Shown here piece by piece: positions 34,276-43,213 of a DNA stretch of 64,000 nucleotides. Positions within the stretch are counted from its first letter, which is position 1, and each line of letters begins with the position of its first letter. This DNA comes from Caballeronia fortuita. GTDB taxonomy: Bacteria > Pseudomonadota > Gammaproteobacteria > Burkholderiales > Burkholderiaceae. A model generated the notes under the pieces. It saw only the letters and a list, made by a program, of their open reading frames with translations, had not been told where the DNA came from and did no database searches. The stretch spans positions 151,492-215,491 of the forward strand of contig NZ_FCNX02000014.1 in NCBI RefSeq assembly GCF_001544835.2, written 5' to 3'. The position numbers and the translations under genes are program-made.

Positions 34276-34410
34276 AACGCCTTGCGTGGCGCGGCTTCAC
34301 ACGGTATTGCGCAGCGCCGCCGGGCACTTATGGATTACCCTAGCGCGGCTTGCATGAAACGGTTCTGGCGATCGCCGCTGGCAAAATGGCGGCGCAGCCA
34401 CGCGAATAAC

Positions 34411-35376
34411 ATGGACACGAAACTCATCATGAATCGCACCGACGATCCATTCGATACCTATCTGCTGCGCGTGCTGTGCACGCTGATCGGCGAACGCAGC
34501 GTGTCGCGCACGGCCATTCGTATGAACCAGTCGCAACCGGCCATCAGCTCGGCGCTCAAGCGGCTGCGCGCCATCTTCAACGACCCCTTGCTCACGCGCG
34601 AAAAGAACGCGATGGTGCCGACCGAGCGCGCAATACAACTCGCGCAAAGCGCGCAGGCCGCATTGAGTGCGCTCGATAACCTGCTCGTATCGGACGATCA
34701 TTTCGATCCTGCAACCACGGAGCAAAGCTTCACCGTCGGCATGCCCGACTATCTCGCGCCGCCTTTTTTCGCCCATGTGGTGCGTGAATTCCGGCGTGCT
34801 GCACCACGCGCGCGCCTCGTCGCGGTGCCGCTCTCGGCTTCATTCAACTACGAACAAGGGCTTTCCGAAGGCGCGCCGGATATCGTGATCGGCAACTGGC
34901 CCAATCCGCCGGAACATCTGCACCTGTCGGTGCTGCTGGAGGACGACGTCGTGTGCGTCGTCGCGCGCGACAGCATCTACGCGCAATCAGGCAAGTTCGA
35001 TGCCGAGGACTATCTGAGCGCATCGCATATCGTGCCGACGCCGTATTCCCGCGATCAGCGCGGCGTCGTCGATACGGGGCTCAGCACCATGCGCGTGCAT
35101 CGCGATAACCGCGTGAGCTGTCCGTATTTCAATCTCGCGCCCAGTCTCATTCCAGGCACCGATCTCATCCTCACGACAGGACGGCATTTCGCCAATCATC
35201 ACGCGCAGCATCTTCCGCTTGCCGTGTTGGAACCGCCGATCGAATTTCCATTCATGCGCTTCTATCAGTTATGGCATCCGTCGCGGCATCGCTCCGCGTC
35301 GCACGTATGGCTGCGCGGCATGTTGACGGCGGCATCTCAGGAGTTGCGCGCGTTGCGCGATATGTATCGGACATAG
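34411..35376 (+). CDS. LysR-family regulator of the ureide operon
   Basis: A 321-residue LysR protein. The helix-turn-helix includes LLRVLCTLIGERSVSRTAIRMNQSQPAISSALKRLRAIFNDPLLTREK (~residues 14-65), then the effector domain with QSFTVGMPDYLAPPFFAHVVREF. It resembles the NodD/NahR branch more than GcvA. It is divergent from the transporter/5-hydroxyisourate hydrolase operon and upstream of uraD in the same direction (109 bases), so it probably controls both. Starts at 34411 and 34429 are both possible. Confidence 0.9.
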   Translation: MDTKLIMNRTDDPFDTYLLRVLCTLIGERSVSRTAIRMNQSQPAISSALKRLRAIFNDPLLTREKNAMVPTERAIQLAQSAQAALSALDNLLVSDDHFDPATTEQSFTVGMPDYLAPPFFAHVVREFRRAAPRARLVAVPLSASFNYEQGLSEGAPDIVIGNWPNPPEHLHLSVLLEDDVVCVVARDSIYAQSGKFDAEDYLSASHIVPTPYSRDQRGVVDTGLSTMRVHRDNRVSCPYFNLAPSLIPGTDLILTTGRHFANHHAQHLPLAVLEPPIEFPFMRFYQLWHPSRHRSASHVWLRGMLTAASQELRALRDMYRT

Positions 35377-35485
35377 CGCTATCGCGTTCTGTTATGCGGT
35401 CAATAGGATCGGCTGTCTCGCGGCGCGCCCGCATGCTTCCTATACTCGGCACGAATCGTCATCGATGCCTATAGGAGAGCCGTTC

Positions 35486-36010
35486 ATGTCGCATTCGATC
35501 AATCTCGCGCCGGTCAATTCGCTCGATCACGCCGGCTTCGTCGGCGCATTCGCCAGCGTGTTCGAGCACTTTCCGCAAGCGGCGGAAGGCGCGTGGAGCG
35601 TGCGGCCATTCGCGTCCGCCACGGCCTTGCATGATGCGATGATGGATGTCATCCGCAATCTCGACGACCAAAGCCAGCGCGCATTCCTGAACCTGCATCC
35701 GCTCTTGTCCGGAGCGAACATTCATTCAGGAACGATGACGGCGGATTCCGATGCCGAGCAGAAGAGCGCGGGGCTCGATGCGATGTCGAACGAGCAGGAA
35801 GCGTCGCTCGATCGACTCAATGCGGCGTATCTCGAGCGGCACGGCTTTCCGTTCATTATCTGCGTGCGGCATTACACGCGCGAAGGCATTTTCAGCGCGC
35901 TCGAGAGACGCATCGGACGCAGCACGCAGCAGGAGCTCGATGAGGCCCTCGCGCAGATCGCGGCTATCACGCGCGCGCGATTGAACGCGCGTCTTCACGC
36001 GCTCAATTGA
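35486..36010 (+). CDS. uraD: OHCU decarboxylase
   Basis: A 174-residue enzyme of the 2-oxo-4-hydroxy-4-carboxy-5-ureidoimidazoline decarboxylase family. It acts after 5-hydroxyisourate hydrolase and yields S-allantoin. Family hallmarks: the catalytic region LNLHPLLSG, LNAAYLERHGFPFIICVRHYTREGIFSALERRI, and the helical C terminus with ALAQIAAITRARLNAR. AGGAGAGCC precedes ATG 35486. With uraH nearby this covers both post-urate steps, but no uricase or xanthine dehydrogenase lies in the window. Confidence 0.92.
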   Translation: MSHSINLAPVNSLDHAGFVGAFASVFEHFPQAAEGAWSVRPFASATALHDAMMDVIRNLDDQSQRAFLNLHPLLSGANIHSGTMTADSDAEQKSAGLDAMSNEQEASLDRLNAAYLERHGFPFIICVRHYTREGIFSALERRIGRSTQQELDEALAQIAAITRARLNARLHALN

Positions 36011-36034
36011 GCGACGCGAAGACGCCTTTGCACA

Positions 36035-36571
36035 TCACTGCGCAGCGCACACGCGCGGCACGCGATGGAAATTGCGGTCGAAATAGATCAGGCTGTCGCC
36101 GTCGTCGCGCACGCGAATCGCCGTCGTCTGCACGAACATCACCGAATGCGAGCCTACTTCCTTCGCTTCGACGATGGTGCCTTGCAGGCTTGCGAGCGCG
36201 TCGCGCAGCACCGGCACGCCGTTCGCGCCTTCGTCCCATACGGGTAGCGAAAAGCGTTCGTCCATCGACAACGGCGTGAGTCCCGCGAAGTGCCGCGCGA
36301 TCTGTTCGAGGTGACCGGGCAACACGTTCACGCACACATTGCGATTGTTCACGAAGGCCGCATGCATCGTGCTCGAACGATTGATGCAAACGAGCAGCGT
36401 GGGTGGCGCATCCGTGACCGAGCACACGGCGCTTGCGGTAATGCCGCAGCGGCCATGCGAGCCCATCGTCGTGATGACGTTCACCGCGGCGCCCAGATGG
36501 GCCATGGCTTGCCGAAAGAGCTTGCGCGCCTGATCGATGTCGGAAAGGTCGGGACGGGGCAGCGCGGACAT
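36035..36571 (-). CDS. iacG: Flavin reductase, IacG-like
   Basis: A 178-residue flavin:NADH oxidoreductase of the HpaC/flavin-reductase-like fold. The FMN-binding pattern is clear: GAAVNVITTMGSHGRCGITASAVCSVTDAPPTLLVCINRSS. It would supply reduced flavin to the monooxygenase IacA, encoded 5 kb away on the same strand. I chose ATG 36571, which has GGAG eight bases upstream; MKQTGDAP at 36595 lacks a site. It is divergent from the response regulator gene and probably controlled by it. The iac assignment rests on the neighbourhood. Confidence 0.85.
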   Translation of the reverse strand: MSALPRPDLSDIDQARKLFRQAMAHLGAAVNVITTMGSHGRCGITASAVCSVTDAPPTLLVCINRSSTMHAAFVNNRNVCVNVLPGHLEQIARHFAGLTPLSMDERFSLPVWDEGANGVPVLRDALASLQGTIVEAKEVGSHSVMFVQTTAIRVRDDGDSLIYFDRNFHRVPRVCAAQ

Positions 36572-36860
36572 GGGAGCGTCTCCTGTTTGTTTCATGTTCA
36601 GGTTGTGTATATCAAATCGCCGATCAAGCGTACGCGCTGAACCGCACAAAAAAAATCCGCACGTTCCGCCGCCCTGCGCGGGTGGTTACCCAGCGCACTA
36701 AAGCTTTTACCTATGCCGCGAATTCGAAGTAATAAAGGGACTTTCGCAGCGATTTCCGGCTGGTTATCATTGGCGCTTCCGATAACGGGACCTTGCGACG
36801 AGACGGCCGGATTCGAAGGCCCGCATGGTCCCCGATGCATGTAGAGAAAGAGCCATCGCA

Positions 36861-37493
36861 ATGAATGCTTCCGCTCCCGTGGTGTATATCGTCGACGACG
36901 ATAACGGCATGCGCACGTCGCTCGCATGGCTGCTCGATTCGGTCGGCGTGAAGTCGGAGGGATTCGCGAACGCAGCCGATTTTCTGCGCGCATTCGACGT
37001 GCGCCGTCCCGCGTGTCTCGTGCTCGATGTGCGCATGCCCGAGACGAGCGGCTTCGACGTACAGGCCGAACTCAACCGGCGCGGCGCGACCTTGCCCATC
37101 ATCTTCGTGAGCGGACACGGCGATATCCCGATGTCCGTGCGCGCGCTTCAGCATGGCGCGATCGATTTCGTCGAGAAGCCTTATAACTCGCAGCAGATGC
37201 TCGAGCGCGTGCAGCGTGCGATGAAACTGGCGACGCAACGTCACGCGAAGGATCAGCGGCAACGCGAATTGCGCGAGCGTGTCGAATCATTGACCGCGCG
37301 CGAGAAGGAAGTCCTGCGCGGCGTGATCGAAGGCAAGCCGAGCAAGCGCATTGCCGCCGATCTGTCGATCAGCGTGAAGACGGTCGACGTGCATCGCGCG
37401 AGCATCAAGGACAAGCTCGGTGCGGCATCCATTGCCACGCTCGTGCGCGACGTGCTCGAAGTATGGAGCCCGCCCGGCGACGAGCTCGCTTGA
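36861..37493 (+). CDS. FixJ-type response regulator in the iac locus
   Basis: A 210-residue response regulator. The receiver domain has VVYIVDDDNGMR, phospho-acceptor Asp56 (LVLDVRMPETSGFD) and Lys in FVEKPYNSQQ. The C-terminal LuxR/FixJ helix-turn-helix runs ~140-200 (SLTAREKEVLRGVIEGKPSKRIAADLSISVKTVDVHRASIKDKLG). Its partner is most likely the soluble PAS kinase at 41690, separated by the iacE-H-I-B-A genes. A two-component system reported for indole-3-acetate degradation in Paraburkholderia phytofirmans PsJN (recalled, not checked) fits. It starts at ATG 36861. Confidence 0.9.
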   Translation: MNASAPVVYIVDDDNGMRTSLAWLLDSVGVKSEGFANAADFLRAFDVRRPACLVLDVRMPETSGFDVQAELNRRGATLPIIFVSGHGDIPMSVRALQHGAIDFVEKPYNSQQMLERVQRAMKLATQRHAKDQRQRELRERVESLTAREKEVLRGVIEGKPSKRIAADLSISVKTVDVHRASIKDKLGAASIATLVRDVLEVWSPPGDELA

Positions 37494-37501
37494 ATCGCAC
37501 G

Positions 37502-38245
37502 TCAGCGCATATACAGGCCGCCGTTCACGTCCCAGCATGCGCCGTTAGCGAAGTACGCATCGGGCGACGCAAGCAGCACCGCGACATTGGCGATGTAATC
37601 GGCCGAGCCCAAACGTCCTACGGGAATGCCCGCGATCACCTTGTCGAGCTTGTCGGCGGGCACGCTCTCGTGCACGATCGGAAGATCGAGCGGGCCGGGC
37701 GATATCGCGTTGACGGTTACGCCTTGCGCGGCGAGATCGCGCGCGAATACTTTGGTCAGCGTGATCGCGCCGCCCTTTGCGGCCGCGTAATGCGCGCCCG
37801 TCGCGGAGCCGCCGTTTTGTCCCGCGAGCGATGCGATATTGACGATGCGCCCCGCGCCGCGATCCGCAAAATAGCGGCCGAAAACTTGACAGCCGAATAG
37901 CACGCTGCGCAGATTGATGTCGATGACCTGATCGAATTGCTCCGCGGTAATTTCCATTACAGGCACGACTTTCGATGCGCCCGCGTTGTTGACCAGCACA
38001 TCGATACGGCCCCAGCGTTCATGCACGGCATCGCGCGCGCGCTCGAAATGCGCCTTCGATGTGACGTCCAATTCGATTGCGCATGCGCTGCCTTGATCCG
38101 TATCGAGTTCGCGTGCGAGTGCCTGCGTTGCATCGATGGCGATATCGGCCAAGGCGACCTTGTAGCCCGCAGCATGAAAGCGGCGCGCAACCGCCGCGCC
38201 GAGTCCGCGTGCCGCGCCCGTGACAAGCGCGATTCTGTTCGACAT
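37502..38245 (-). CDS. iacE: Short-chain dehydrogenase/reductase, IacE
   Basis: A 247-residue SDR enzyme: TGAARGLGAAVARRF cofactor motif (residues 9-23), NNAGASK, and the catalytic S-Y-K set (NIASLAGQNGGSATGAHYAAAKGG). IacE in known iac clusters acts on hydroxylated indole-3-acetate to form dioxindole-3-acetate. It is the last gene of the iacA-B-I-H-E operon; the amidase gene ends just upstream. The response regulator gene converges 8 bases beyond its stop. Confidence 0.9.
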   Translation of the reverse strand: MSNRIALVTGAARGLGAAVARRFHAAGYKVALADIAIDATQALARELDTDQGSACAIELDVTSKAHFERARDAVHERWGRIDVLVNNAGASKVVPVMEITAEQFDQVIDINLRSVLFGCQVFGRYFADRGAGRIVNIASLAGQNGGSATGAHYAAAKGGAITLTKVFARDLAAQGVTVNAISPGPLDLPIVHESVPADKLDKVIAGIPVGRLGSADYIANVAVLLASPDAYFANGACWDVNGGLYMR

Positions 38246-38257
38246 GTTCCAGTTCCC

Positions 38258-39394
38258 TTATTGAGCGAGCGCGGCTTCGATATGCGCCGCGACCGCGCAG
38301 ACGTTTTCGTCCGCGCCCTTGCGCCCGACGATCTGCAGACCCGCTTTGAGCGATGCACCTTCGACACGAACCGGAAAGCTCAACGCAGGATGTCCGCTGA
38401 GATTGAACGGCCTGATCAACGACGACATCGCAATCACCGATGCTCCGGCACGCGCGGCTTCGAGCGTGATCGGAAACGCGGGCAGAGTGGGAAGCACGAG
38501 CACGTCGACGGCTTCGAGCGCGCGATCCACGGCGGCCGTGAAGATGCGCCTCACGTCTTCGGCGGCGGCGAGATCGGCGGCGGTCGTGTTGGCTGCGCCG
38601 CGCAACCGCGCATCGAGGTCCGCACCGAGCTTGCCCGTCTCGACGAGATGCCCGAACGCATGCCATGTCTCTGCATTGATCACGGCGAGACCGGCGCGAA
38701 AGGCATCGTCCATCGAATTGAGTTCGATATTGCGCGCGGCAAGTCCCGCGCGATGCACGGCGTCATCGACGGCATTTCGGATACTTTCCTCCGCGACTGC
38801 CGCAACGATGCCGACACGAAGCGCCGATGCGTTTCGCCGCGCGCTGTACGCATCGAAAGACGGATCGATCGCAGTCATTGCATCGATCAGCACGCGCATG
38901 TGCCGCGCGAACGGGCCGACGCAATCGAGCGTGCTTTCGACAGGCGCGACGCCGCGTCGCGATACGCGGCCGAACGTCGGCTTCAATCCGATCACGCCGC
39001 AGCAGGCCGCCGGTCCACGCACCGAGCCGCCCGTATCGGTGCCGAGCGCGGCATCGACGAGGCCGAGTCCTACAGCCGACGCCGAGCCACTCGACGAGCC
39101 GCCGGGAATGCGGGCCGCGTCTTGCGGATTGATCGGCGTCCCGGTGAAATCGTTGATGCCGGTCATGCCGAACGCGAGCTCATGCATGTTGGCTTTGCCG
39201 TTGATGCGCCAGCCCGCATCGAGAAGACGCTGCACGACCTCAGCATGTTCGGTGGCGGCAGGCGCATCGGCGAGCGCGCGGCTTGCGGCCGTCGTCGGAT
39301 AACCTGCTATATCGATGCTGTCCTTGATCGCGATGGATGGACCATCGGTATCGTCGTGTCCGCGTAGATCGAACTCGCTGATGAATGCGCTCAT
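38258..39394 (-). CDS. iacH: Amidase signature family protein, IacH
   Basis: A 378-residue amidase-signature enzyme. The Ser-Ser-Lys triad is visible: Lys24 in IAIKDSIDIAG, cis-serine at ~101 in PGGSSSGSASAVG, and the nucleophile Ser124 in DTGGSVRGPAACCGVIGLKP. It is shorter than typical GatA (about 480). In iac clusters IacH is the conserved amidase-like gene whose exact step is not settled. It overlaps iacI by 4 bases (ATGA), so the two are translationally coupled. AAGGAGACG precedes ATG 39394. Confidence 0.9.
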   Translation of the reverse strand: MSAFISEFDLRGHDDTDGPSIAIKDSIDIAGYPTTAASRALADAPAATEHAEVVQRLLDAGWRINGKANMHELAFGMTGINDFTGTPINPQDAARIPGGSSSGSASAVGLGLVDAALGTDTGGSVRGPAACCGVIGLKPTFGRVSRRGVAPVESTLDCVGPFARHMRVLIDAMTAIDPSFDAYSARRNASALRVGIVAAVAEESIRNAVDDAVHRAGLAARNIELNSMDDAFRAGLAVINAETWHAFGHLVETGKLGADLDARLRGAANTTAADLAAAEDVRRIFTAAVDRALEAVDVLVLPTLPAFPITLEAARAGASVIAMSSLIRPFNLSGHPALSFPVRVEGASLKAGLQIVGRKGADENVCAVAAHIEAALAQ

Positions 39395-39909
39395 GCGCTC
39401 GTCTCCTTGCGAGGATTCACTTGCCAGGGCGCATCGAAGAGACGCTCGGTGCGGAAATGCCGGATCAGCCACGGCTGATCTGCATCTCGATTGGAAGGCT
39501 CGAAATCGATCTCCAGCCGCGCCGCGATGAGTTGCGCTGTTTCATCGACATAACCGGACGCCTGCAACATGATCCAGCGCCCCTTGGCTTTATTGCCTTC
39601 AATCTCGATATGCTCCGACGTCAGAAAATGCACATTCGTCGAAAAATGCGGCGCGGGTGGCAGATAACTTTGAAGCATGTCGACGATTGCAGCGCGTCCT
39701 TGCAGCCGCCCGAACTTATGCGCGTATTGCGGCCCGATGCCTTCCCACACGGCATCATTGGTGAAAAGCGCGGCGAGCGATTCGCCTTCGAACGACGAGC
39801 CAGGCACATCGCACAGCGCCATATACCGCGCGATCGTCTTTCGCACTTCGTTCTGCGCTTCCAGCGCACAGAGTCGCGCGAGTAATGCATCGATAGTGAT
39901 TTGCGTCAT
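39391..39909 (-). CDS. iacI: NTF2/SnoaL-like protein, IacI
   Basis: A 172-residue single-domain protein of the NTF2-like superfamily (SnoaL_4 type): helical N terminus LARLCALEAQNEVRKTIARYMALCD, then the cone-shaped sheet with GRWIMLQASGYVDETAQLIAARLEIDFE. The fold is shared by small subunits of ring oxygenases and by hydrolases. Its place between iacB and iacH, overlapping iacH by 4 bases, matches IacI of indole-3-acetate clusters. Its reaction is uncertain. Confidence 0.82.
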   Translation of the reverse strand: MTQITIDALLARLCALEAQNEVRKTIARYMALCDVPGSSFEGESLAALFTNDAVWEGIGPQYAHKFGRLQGRAAIVDMLQSYLPPAPHFSTNVHFLTSEHIEIEGNKAKGRWIMLQASGYVDETAQLIAARLEIDFEPSNRDADQPWLIRHFRTERLFDAPWQVNPRKETSA

Positions 39910-39913
39910 GGCG

Positions 39914-40291
39914 TCAAGCGTTATTCGCGGCGGCGGGCGGGACCGCTAACGCACGTCCGACGCGCGCCTCGATCTTTCCGTAGCGCCACAGGTTGTACTC
40001 ACCGACGGGCGTCGTGCGATAGAGATTGCACACGGCAACGGCGGTTTCGAAATCGGCGACATCGGCCATGATGTAGAACGTCCACGGTGCACCATCGGAC
40101 TGACCGACGACGAGCCGGTCATCGTCCATCACGCCGAGCACGCGCACGTTGTCCATCGCTTCGATCGCGGCGAGCATCTTGCCGTAGGCTTGCCATACTT
40201 CGCCGATTTGTTCGCGCGGCAAGTCGAAGAAGTTTTGCGTGACGCCGCAGCAGAACAAAACGCGCAACGGCAGATTGATGTTATCGGTCAT
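39914..40291 (-). CDS. iacB: IacB-like small protein
   Basis: A 125-residue soluble protein that looks like the conserved IacB of indole-3-acetate clusters: LPLRVLFCCGVTQNFFDLPREQ, VWQAYGKMLAAIE, and NLYRTTPVGEYNLWRYGKIEARVGRAL. I recognise no catalytic motif, and the fold may be a ferredoxin-like alpha/beta barrel half. It lies directly after iacA and 4 bases before iacI in the same operon. The biochemical role of IacB is not clear to me. Confidence 0.75.
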   Translation of the reverse strand: MTDNINLPLRVLFCCGVTQNFFDLPREQIGEVWQAYGKMLAAIEAMDNVRVLGVMDDDRLVVGQSDGAPWTFYIMADVADFETAVAVCNLYRTTPVGEYNLWRYGKIEARVGRALAVPPAAANNA

Positions 40292-40326
40292 GAGGCATTA
40301 CTCCTTTTGTCATGCGATGAATTGGA

Positions 40327-41502
40327 TCAGAGATAACCCGGAATCGGCGGGACACCGACAAAGACAGCGCCAGCGCCGTCGTAATTTCCTTCTCCGAGAA
40401 ATGCGTGTTGTGTGACGACCATCGCATCGCGCATCAGGCGTTGCAATGGATGCGTGCGATAGATCGCCATCGTTCCGCCGAGTCGATATGCGCGATTCAC
40501 GACATCCGCGCCTTCGCGTGCGATCTGCGTGGCGGAAAGACGCAAGAGGCTCGCTTGCTCGGGCGTGACTTCATTGCCCGCGAGAATCGACTGCCAGGCA
40601 TCGTCGGTCGTGTCGTAGAAGAACGCGCGGGCGGAACGCAATTGCGCCTCGGCCTTTGCAAGCTCGATGCGGTAATACGCGCGATCGGCGAGTTGCGGCG
40701 CGCCGGTCGTCGTCTTGCGCCCGCCGGCCATATGATTCGCGACATCGAGCGCAGCGCGTGCGAGACCGAGATTCACGACGGCGAGCACTTGCGCGGCATA
40801 AGCGATGGTCGGATAGCGATAGAGGGGCTCATCGACCATCGATGCACCGCCGCGCACGAAAGTCCAGTCTTCCGCGACGAACTGATTCGTGACGCGCAAG
40901 TCATGACTGCCCGTGCCCTGCATGCCGACGACGTTCCAGCTCTCGACGATCTCGACCTGTGCGGGACGAAACACCGCAGTGCGCGGTTTGCCCGGCGCTT
41001 CGCCGGTCTTGCCAGTGCCGATGCCCACGCCGAGCCAGTCCGCGCCCTTGCAGCCGCTCGCGAATTTCCACGTGCCGTTCACGCGATATCCGCCCGGCGC
41101 GGGTTGTGCGTTTTGTACCGGGAAGAGGCCGCCCGCGAAGACCTGATCGGGTCCGTCCGCATAAATCGATGCCTGCGTCGCGATTGGCAACGCGGCAAGA
41201 TAGAGATTGGCGGAACCGAAGCTCGCGACCCATGCCGCGGAGCCATCGGCGACAGCGATGCGTTCGATCATGTCGAGGAATTCACCGGGCGCGCGCGCAT
41301 CGCCGCCAAAGCGCTTTGGTGTTGCTGCACGATAGATGCCGACGCGCTTGAACATATCGATGACATCGCGCGGCACGTGCGACAGCCGATCGAATTCGTC
41401 ACGGCGCTGCGCGATTTCGGCGATGACATCGTCGAGTGTGAGCTTATCGGTTTGATTGGACATAGCGTCGCGAATAGCGACGGCGGTCGCGGAAGTTGAC
41501 AT
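40327..41502 (-). CDS. iacA: Indole-3-acetate monooxygenase, IacA (acyl-CoA dehydrogenase fold)
   Basis: A 391-residue flavin-dependent monooxygenase of the acyl-CoA dehydrogenase/HpaB-like group. Family pattern: HVPRDVIDMFKRVGIYRAATPKRFGGDARAPGEFLDMIERIAVADGSAAWVASFGS, and GSHDLRVTNQFV in the middle. The C-terminal helical bundle includes YRLGGTMAIYRTHPLQRLMRDAMVVTQHAFLGEGNY. It starts indole-3-acetate degradation by hydroxylating the indole ring with reduced flavin from IacG. It is first in the operon iacA-B-I-H-E, with AAGGAG nine bases before ATG 41502. The divergent kinase gene lies 187 bases away. Confidence 0.92.
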   Translation of the reverse strand: MSTSATAVAIRDAMSNQTDKLTLDDVIAEIAQRRDEFDRLSHVPRDVIDMFKRVGIYRAATPKRFGGDARAPGEFLDMIERIAVADGSAAWVASFGSANLYLAALPIATQASIYADGPDQVFAGGLFPVQNAQPAPGGYRVNGTWKFASGCKGADWLGVGIGTGKTGEAPGKPRTAVFRPAQVEIVESWNVVGMQGTGSHDLRVTNQFVAEDWTFVRGGASMVDEPLYRYPTIAYAAQVLAVVNLGLARAALDVANHMAGGRKTTTGAPQLADRAYYRIELAKAEAQLRSARAFFYDTTDDAWQSILAGNEVTPEQASLLRLSATQIAREGADVVNRAYRLGGTMAIYRTHPLQRLMRDAMVVTQHAFLGEGNYDGAGAVFVGVPPIPGYL

Positions 41503-41648
41503 GCGGAACGTCTCCTTTTCGTTTGTACCGCGCATGAAGGATGAATGGGACATGCGTTGAATCGCACTGATTGATGCCAGTCTAAAAACGCAAAAAGGTC
41601 GAAACAATTGGGAAGGCGAGCGTGCGATTCAGTGAAGCATCCCGGTCG

Positions 41649-41666
41649 GATAAAGAAATCTTTATC
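41649..41666. promoter_or_regulatory. 18-base dyad between iacA and the sensor kinase gene
   Basis: GATAAAG and CTTTATC are perfect 7-base arms around AAAT, 24 bases before the kinase ATG and ~150 bases upstream of iacA. A related ATAAAGGGACTTT occurs near 36730 in the iacG/response regulator intergenic region. This is a candidate binding site for the FixJ-type regulator. Confidence 0.4.
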
Positions 41667-41689
41667 TGCATGCGTGAGCCGTCAGTGCT

Positions 41690-43213
41690 ATGGTTAGTCT
41701 CGCAATCCTGCATCGTTCGCACGACGCCATGAACTTTCCCGCTGAAGACGATTTCCACCGCCTGCTCGACGCGCTGACGCAATGCGTGCTTCTGCATGAC
41801 GCCCAGACGAAGGCTATCGTGTGGGCCAATCGCGCGGCCTGCGTCGCGCTTGGCTTTTCGGTGGAGGAATTGCTTCCGCTCAAGGCACACGACATGACGC
41901 GCGATGACATTCGATATCGACGCGAGATCGCCGTAGGCGCAATGGATCGTTCGATCACGGATGGCCCGCAAAGTTATGAATGGTGTTATCGCTCGCGCGC
42001 GGGCATCGACATGTTGTCCGAGGCGATAGCCACTTACGTCCCGCTCAAAGACCGCGCAGTGGTGATGGTGCAGTTTCGCGACATCAGCGAGCAAGAAGCG
42101 ATGCGCCAGAAGCTGCGCGGCTACGAAGCGCGTTTGCGTGAATACATGCAGGATCTGGGTGAGGGCGTCGCGGTGCTGACCCCGCGCGGCAAGGTGAGCT
42201 TCGTCAGCGAATCGGGACGGCGCGTGCTGGGCGTGGCAAGCGACGCGCCGCTCGGTGTCGCGCTCGACTACGTGACGCGAGACGATCGCGACCGCCTCAT
42301 CACTCAATTGCGAAGTGCGACGCGCCAGCATTCGACGCCCGCGCAACGTTATGCGATTACGCGCCGCGACGGTGCGAAGCGATGGCTGCGCATCACGTGC
42401 AGGCGCGTCGATATCGAAGAGGGAACGCTGGTGCATTTCCGCGATATCAGCGACGAAGTGGCGATAGAAGACGCGCGCCGCAACGAAGCGCGCATGTTCG
42501 AATACGCCGGACGCTATAACGCGATGGGCGAAATGGCGACGGCGATCGCGCACGAGCTGAGCCAGCCGCTTGCCGCCGTGCGCAACTTCATCGAAGGGGC
42601 GATTCAGCGGCTTGCGCAGCTCGATTCCATCGACAATGCGATCTGGGGTCTGCGCGCGGCGGACCGGCAGGCCGAACACGCGGCGCATATCATCAAGAGC
42701 GTGCGCGAGTTCATCGTAAAGCGCGAACCCATTGAAGCGCAGGCCGATCTTCGCGACGTGCTCGCCGATGTCGCCTACTTCATTCAACTTCGCGCGCGCG
42801 ACGAAGGCGTGACGGTGAAGATCGAACAAGCGCGCGAGCCGTTGCCGATACGTTGCGAGCGCGTGCTGATCGGTCAGGTGATTCTCAACCTCGCGTTCAA
42901 TGCGGTAGAAGCATTGAGCGGCGCGAGGCCATCCGCGGGCATCGTCACGCTTGCCACGGCGATGCGCGGCGAGACTGCGGAGCTGCATGTGATCGACAAC
43001 GGACCCGGCGTGCCCGACGATGCACTCGAGCGCCTGTTCGATGGCTTTTCTTCGTCGAAAGCGGGCGGCAATGGAATCGGCCTGTCGTTGTGCAAGAACA
43101 TCGTGTCGCGCCACGAAGGACGCATCTGGGCCCAACGCGCGGCGAGCGGCGGACTGCAATGCTGCTTCGCATTGCCTTTGTCTCATCGCGCAGATCGACA
43201 CGACGTTCCGTGA
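41690..43213 (+). CDS. Soluble PAS-domain sensor histidine kinase of the iac locus
   Basis: A 507-residue kinase with no membrane segment. Two PAS domains (~residues 22-135 and ~150-255, each ending in the FRDIS motif), then a FixL/DctB-type dimerisation domain with His288 in ATAIAHELSQPLAAVRNF and an ATPase domain (NLAFNAVEAL, DNGPGVP, GGNGIGLSLCKNIV). It probably senses indole-3-acetate or an intermediate in the cytosol and signals to the FixJ-type regulator at 36861. An internal ATG at 41729 is an alternative start. Divergent from iacA; its stop abuts the iacD stop with no spacer (TGA/TCA). Confidence 0.9.
   Translation: MVSLAILHRSHDAMNFPAEDDFHRLLDALTQCVLLHDAQTKAIVWANRAACVALGFSVEELLPLKAHDMTRDDIRYRREIAVGAMDRSITDGPQSYEWCYRSRAGIDMLSEAIATYVPLKDRAVVMVQFRDISEQEAMRQKLRGYEARLREYMQDLGEGVAVLTPRGKVSFVSESGRRVLGVASDAPLGVALDYVTRDDRDRLITQLRSATRQHSTPAQRYAITRRDGAKRWLRITCRRVDIEEGTLVHFRDISDEVAIEDARRNEARMFEYAGRYNAMGEMATAIAHELSQPLAAVRNFIEGAIQRLAQLDSIDNAIWGLRAADRQAEHAAHIIKSVREFIVKREPIEAQADLRDVLADVAYFIQLRARDEGVTVKIEQAREPLPIRCERVLIGQVILNLAFNAVEALSGARPSAGIVTLATAMRGETAELHVIDNGPGVPDDALERLFDGFSSSKAGGNGIGLSLCKNIVSRHEGRIWAQRAASGGLQCCFALPLSHRADRHDVP

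Noticed and set aside
41582..43201. 539-codon open frame antisense to the PAS kinase
   Set aside because: Shadow frame; the plus strand has PAS, HisKA and ATPase motifs in order.
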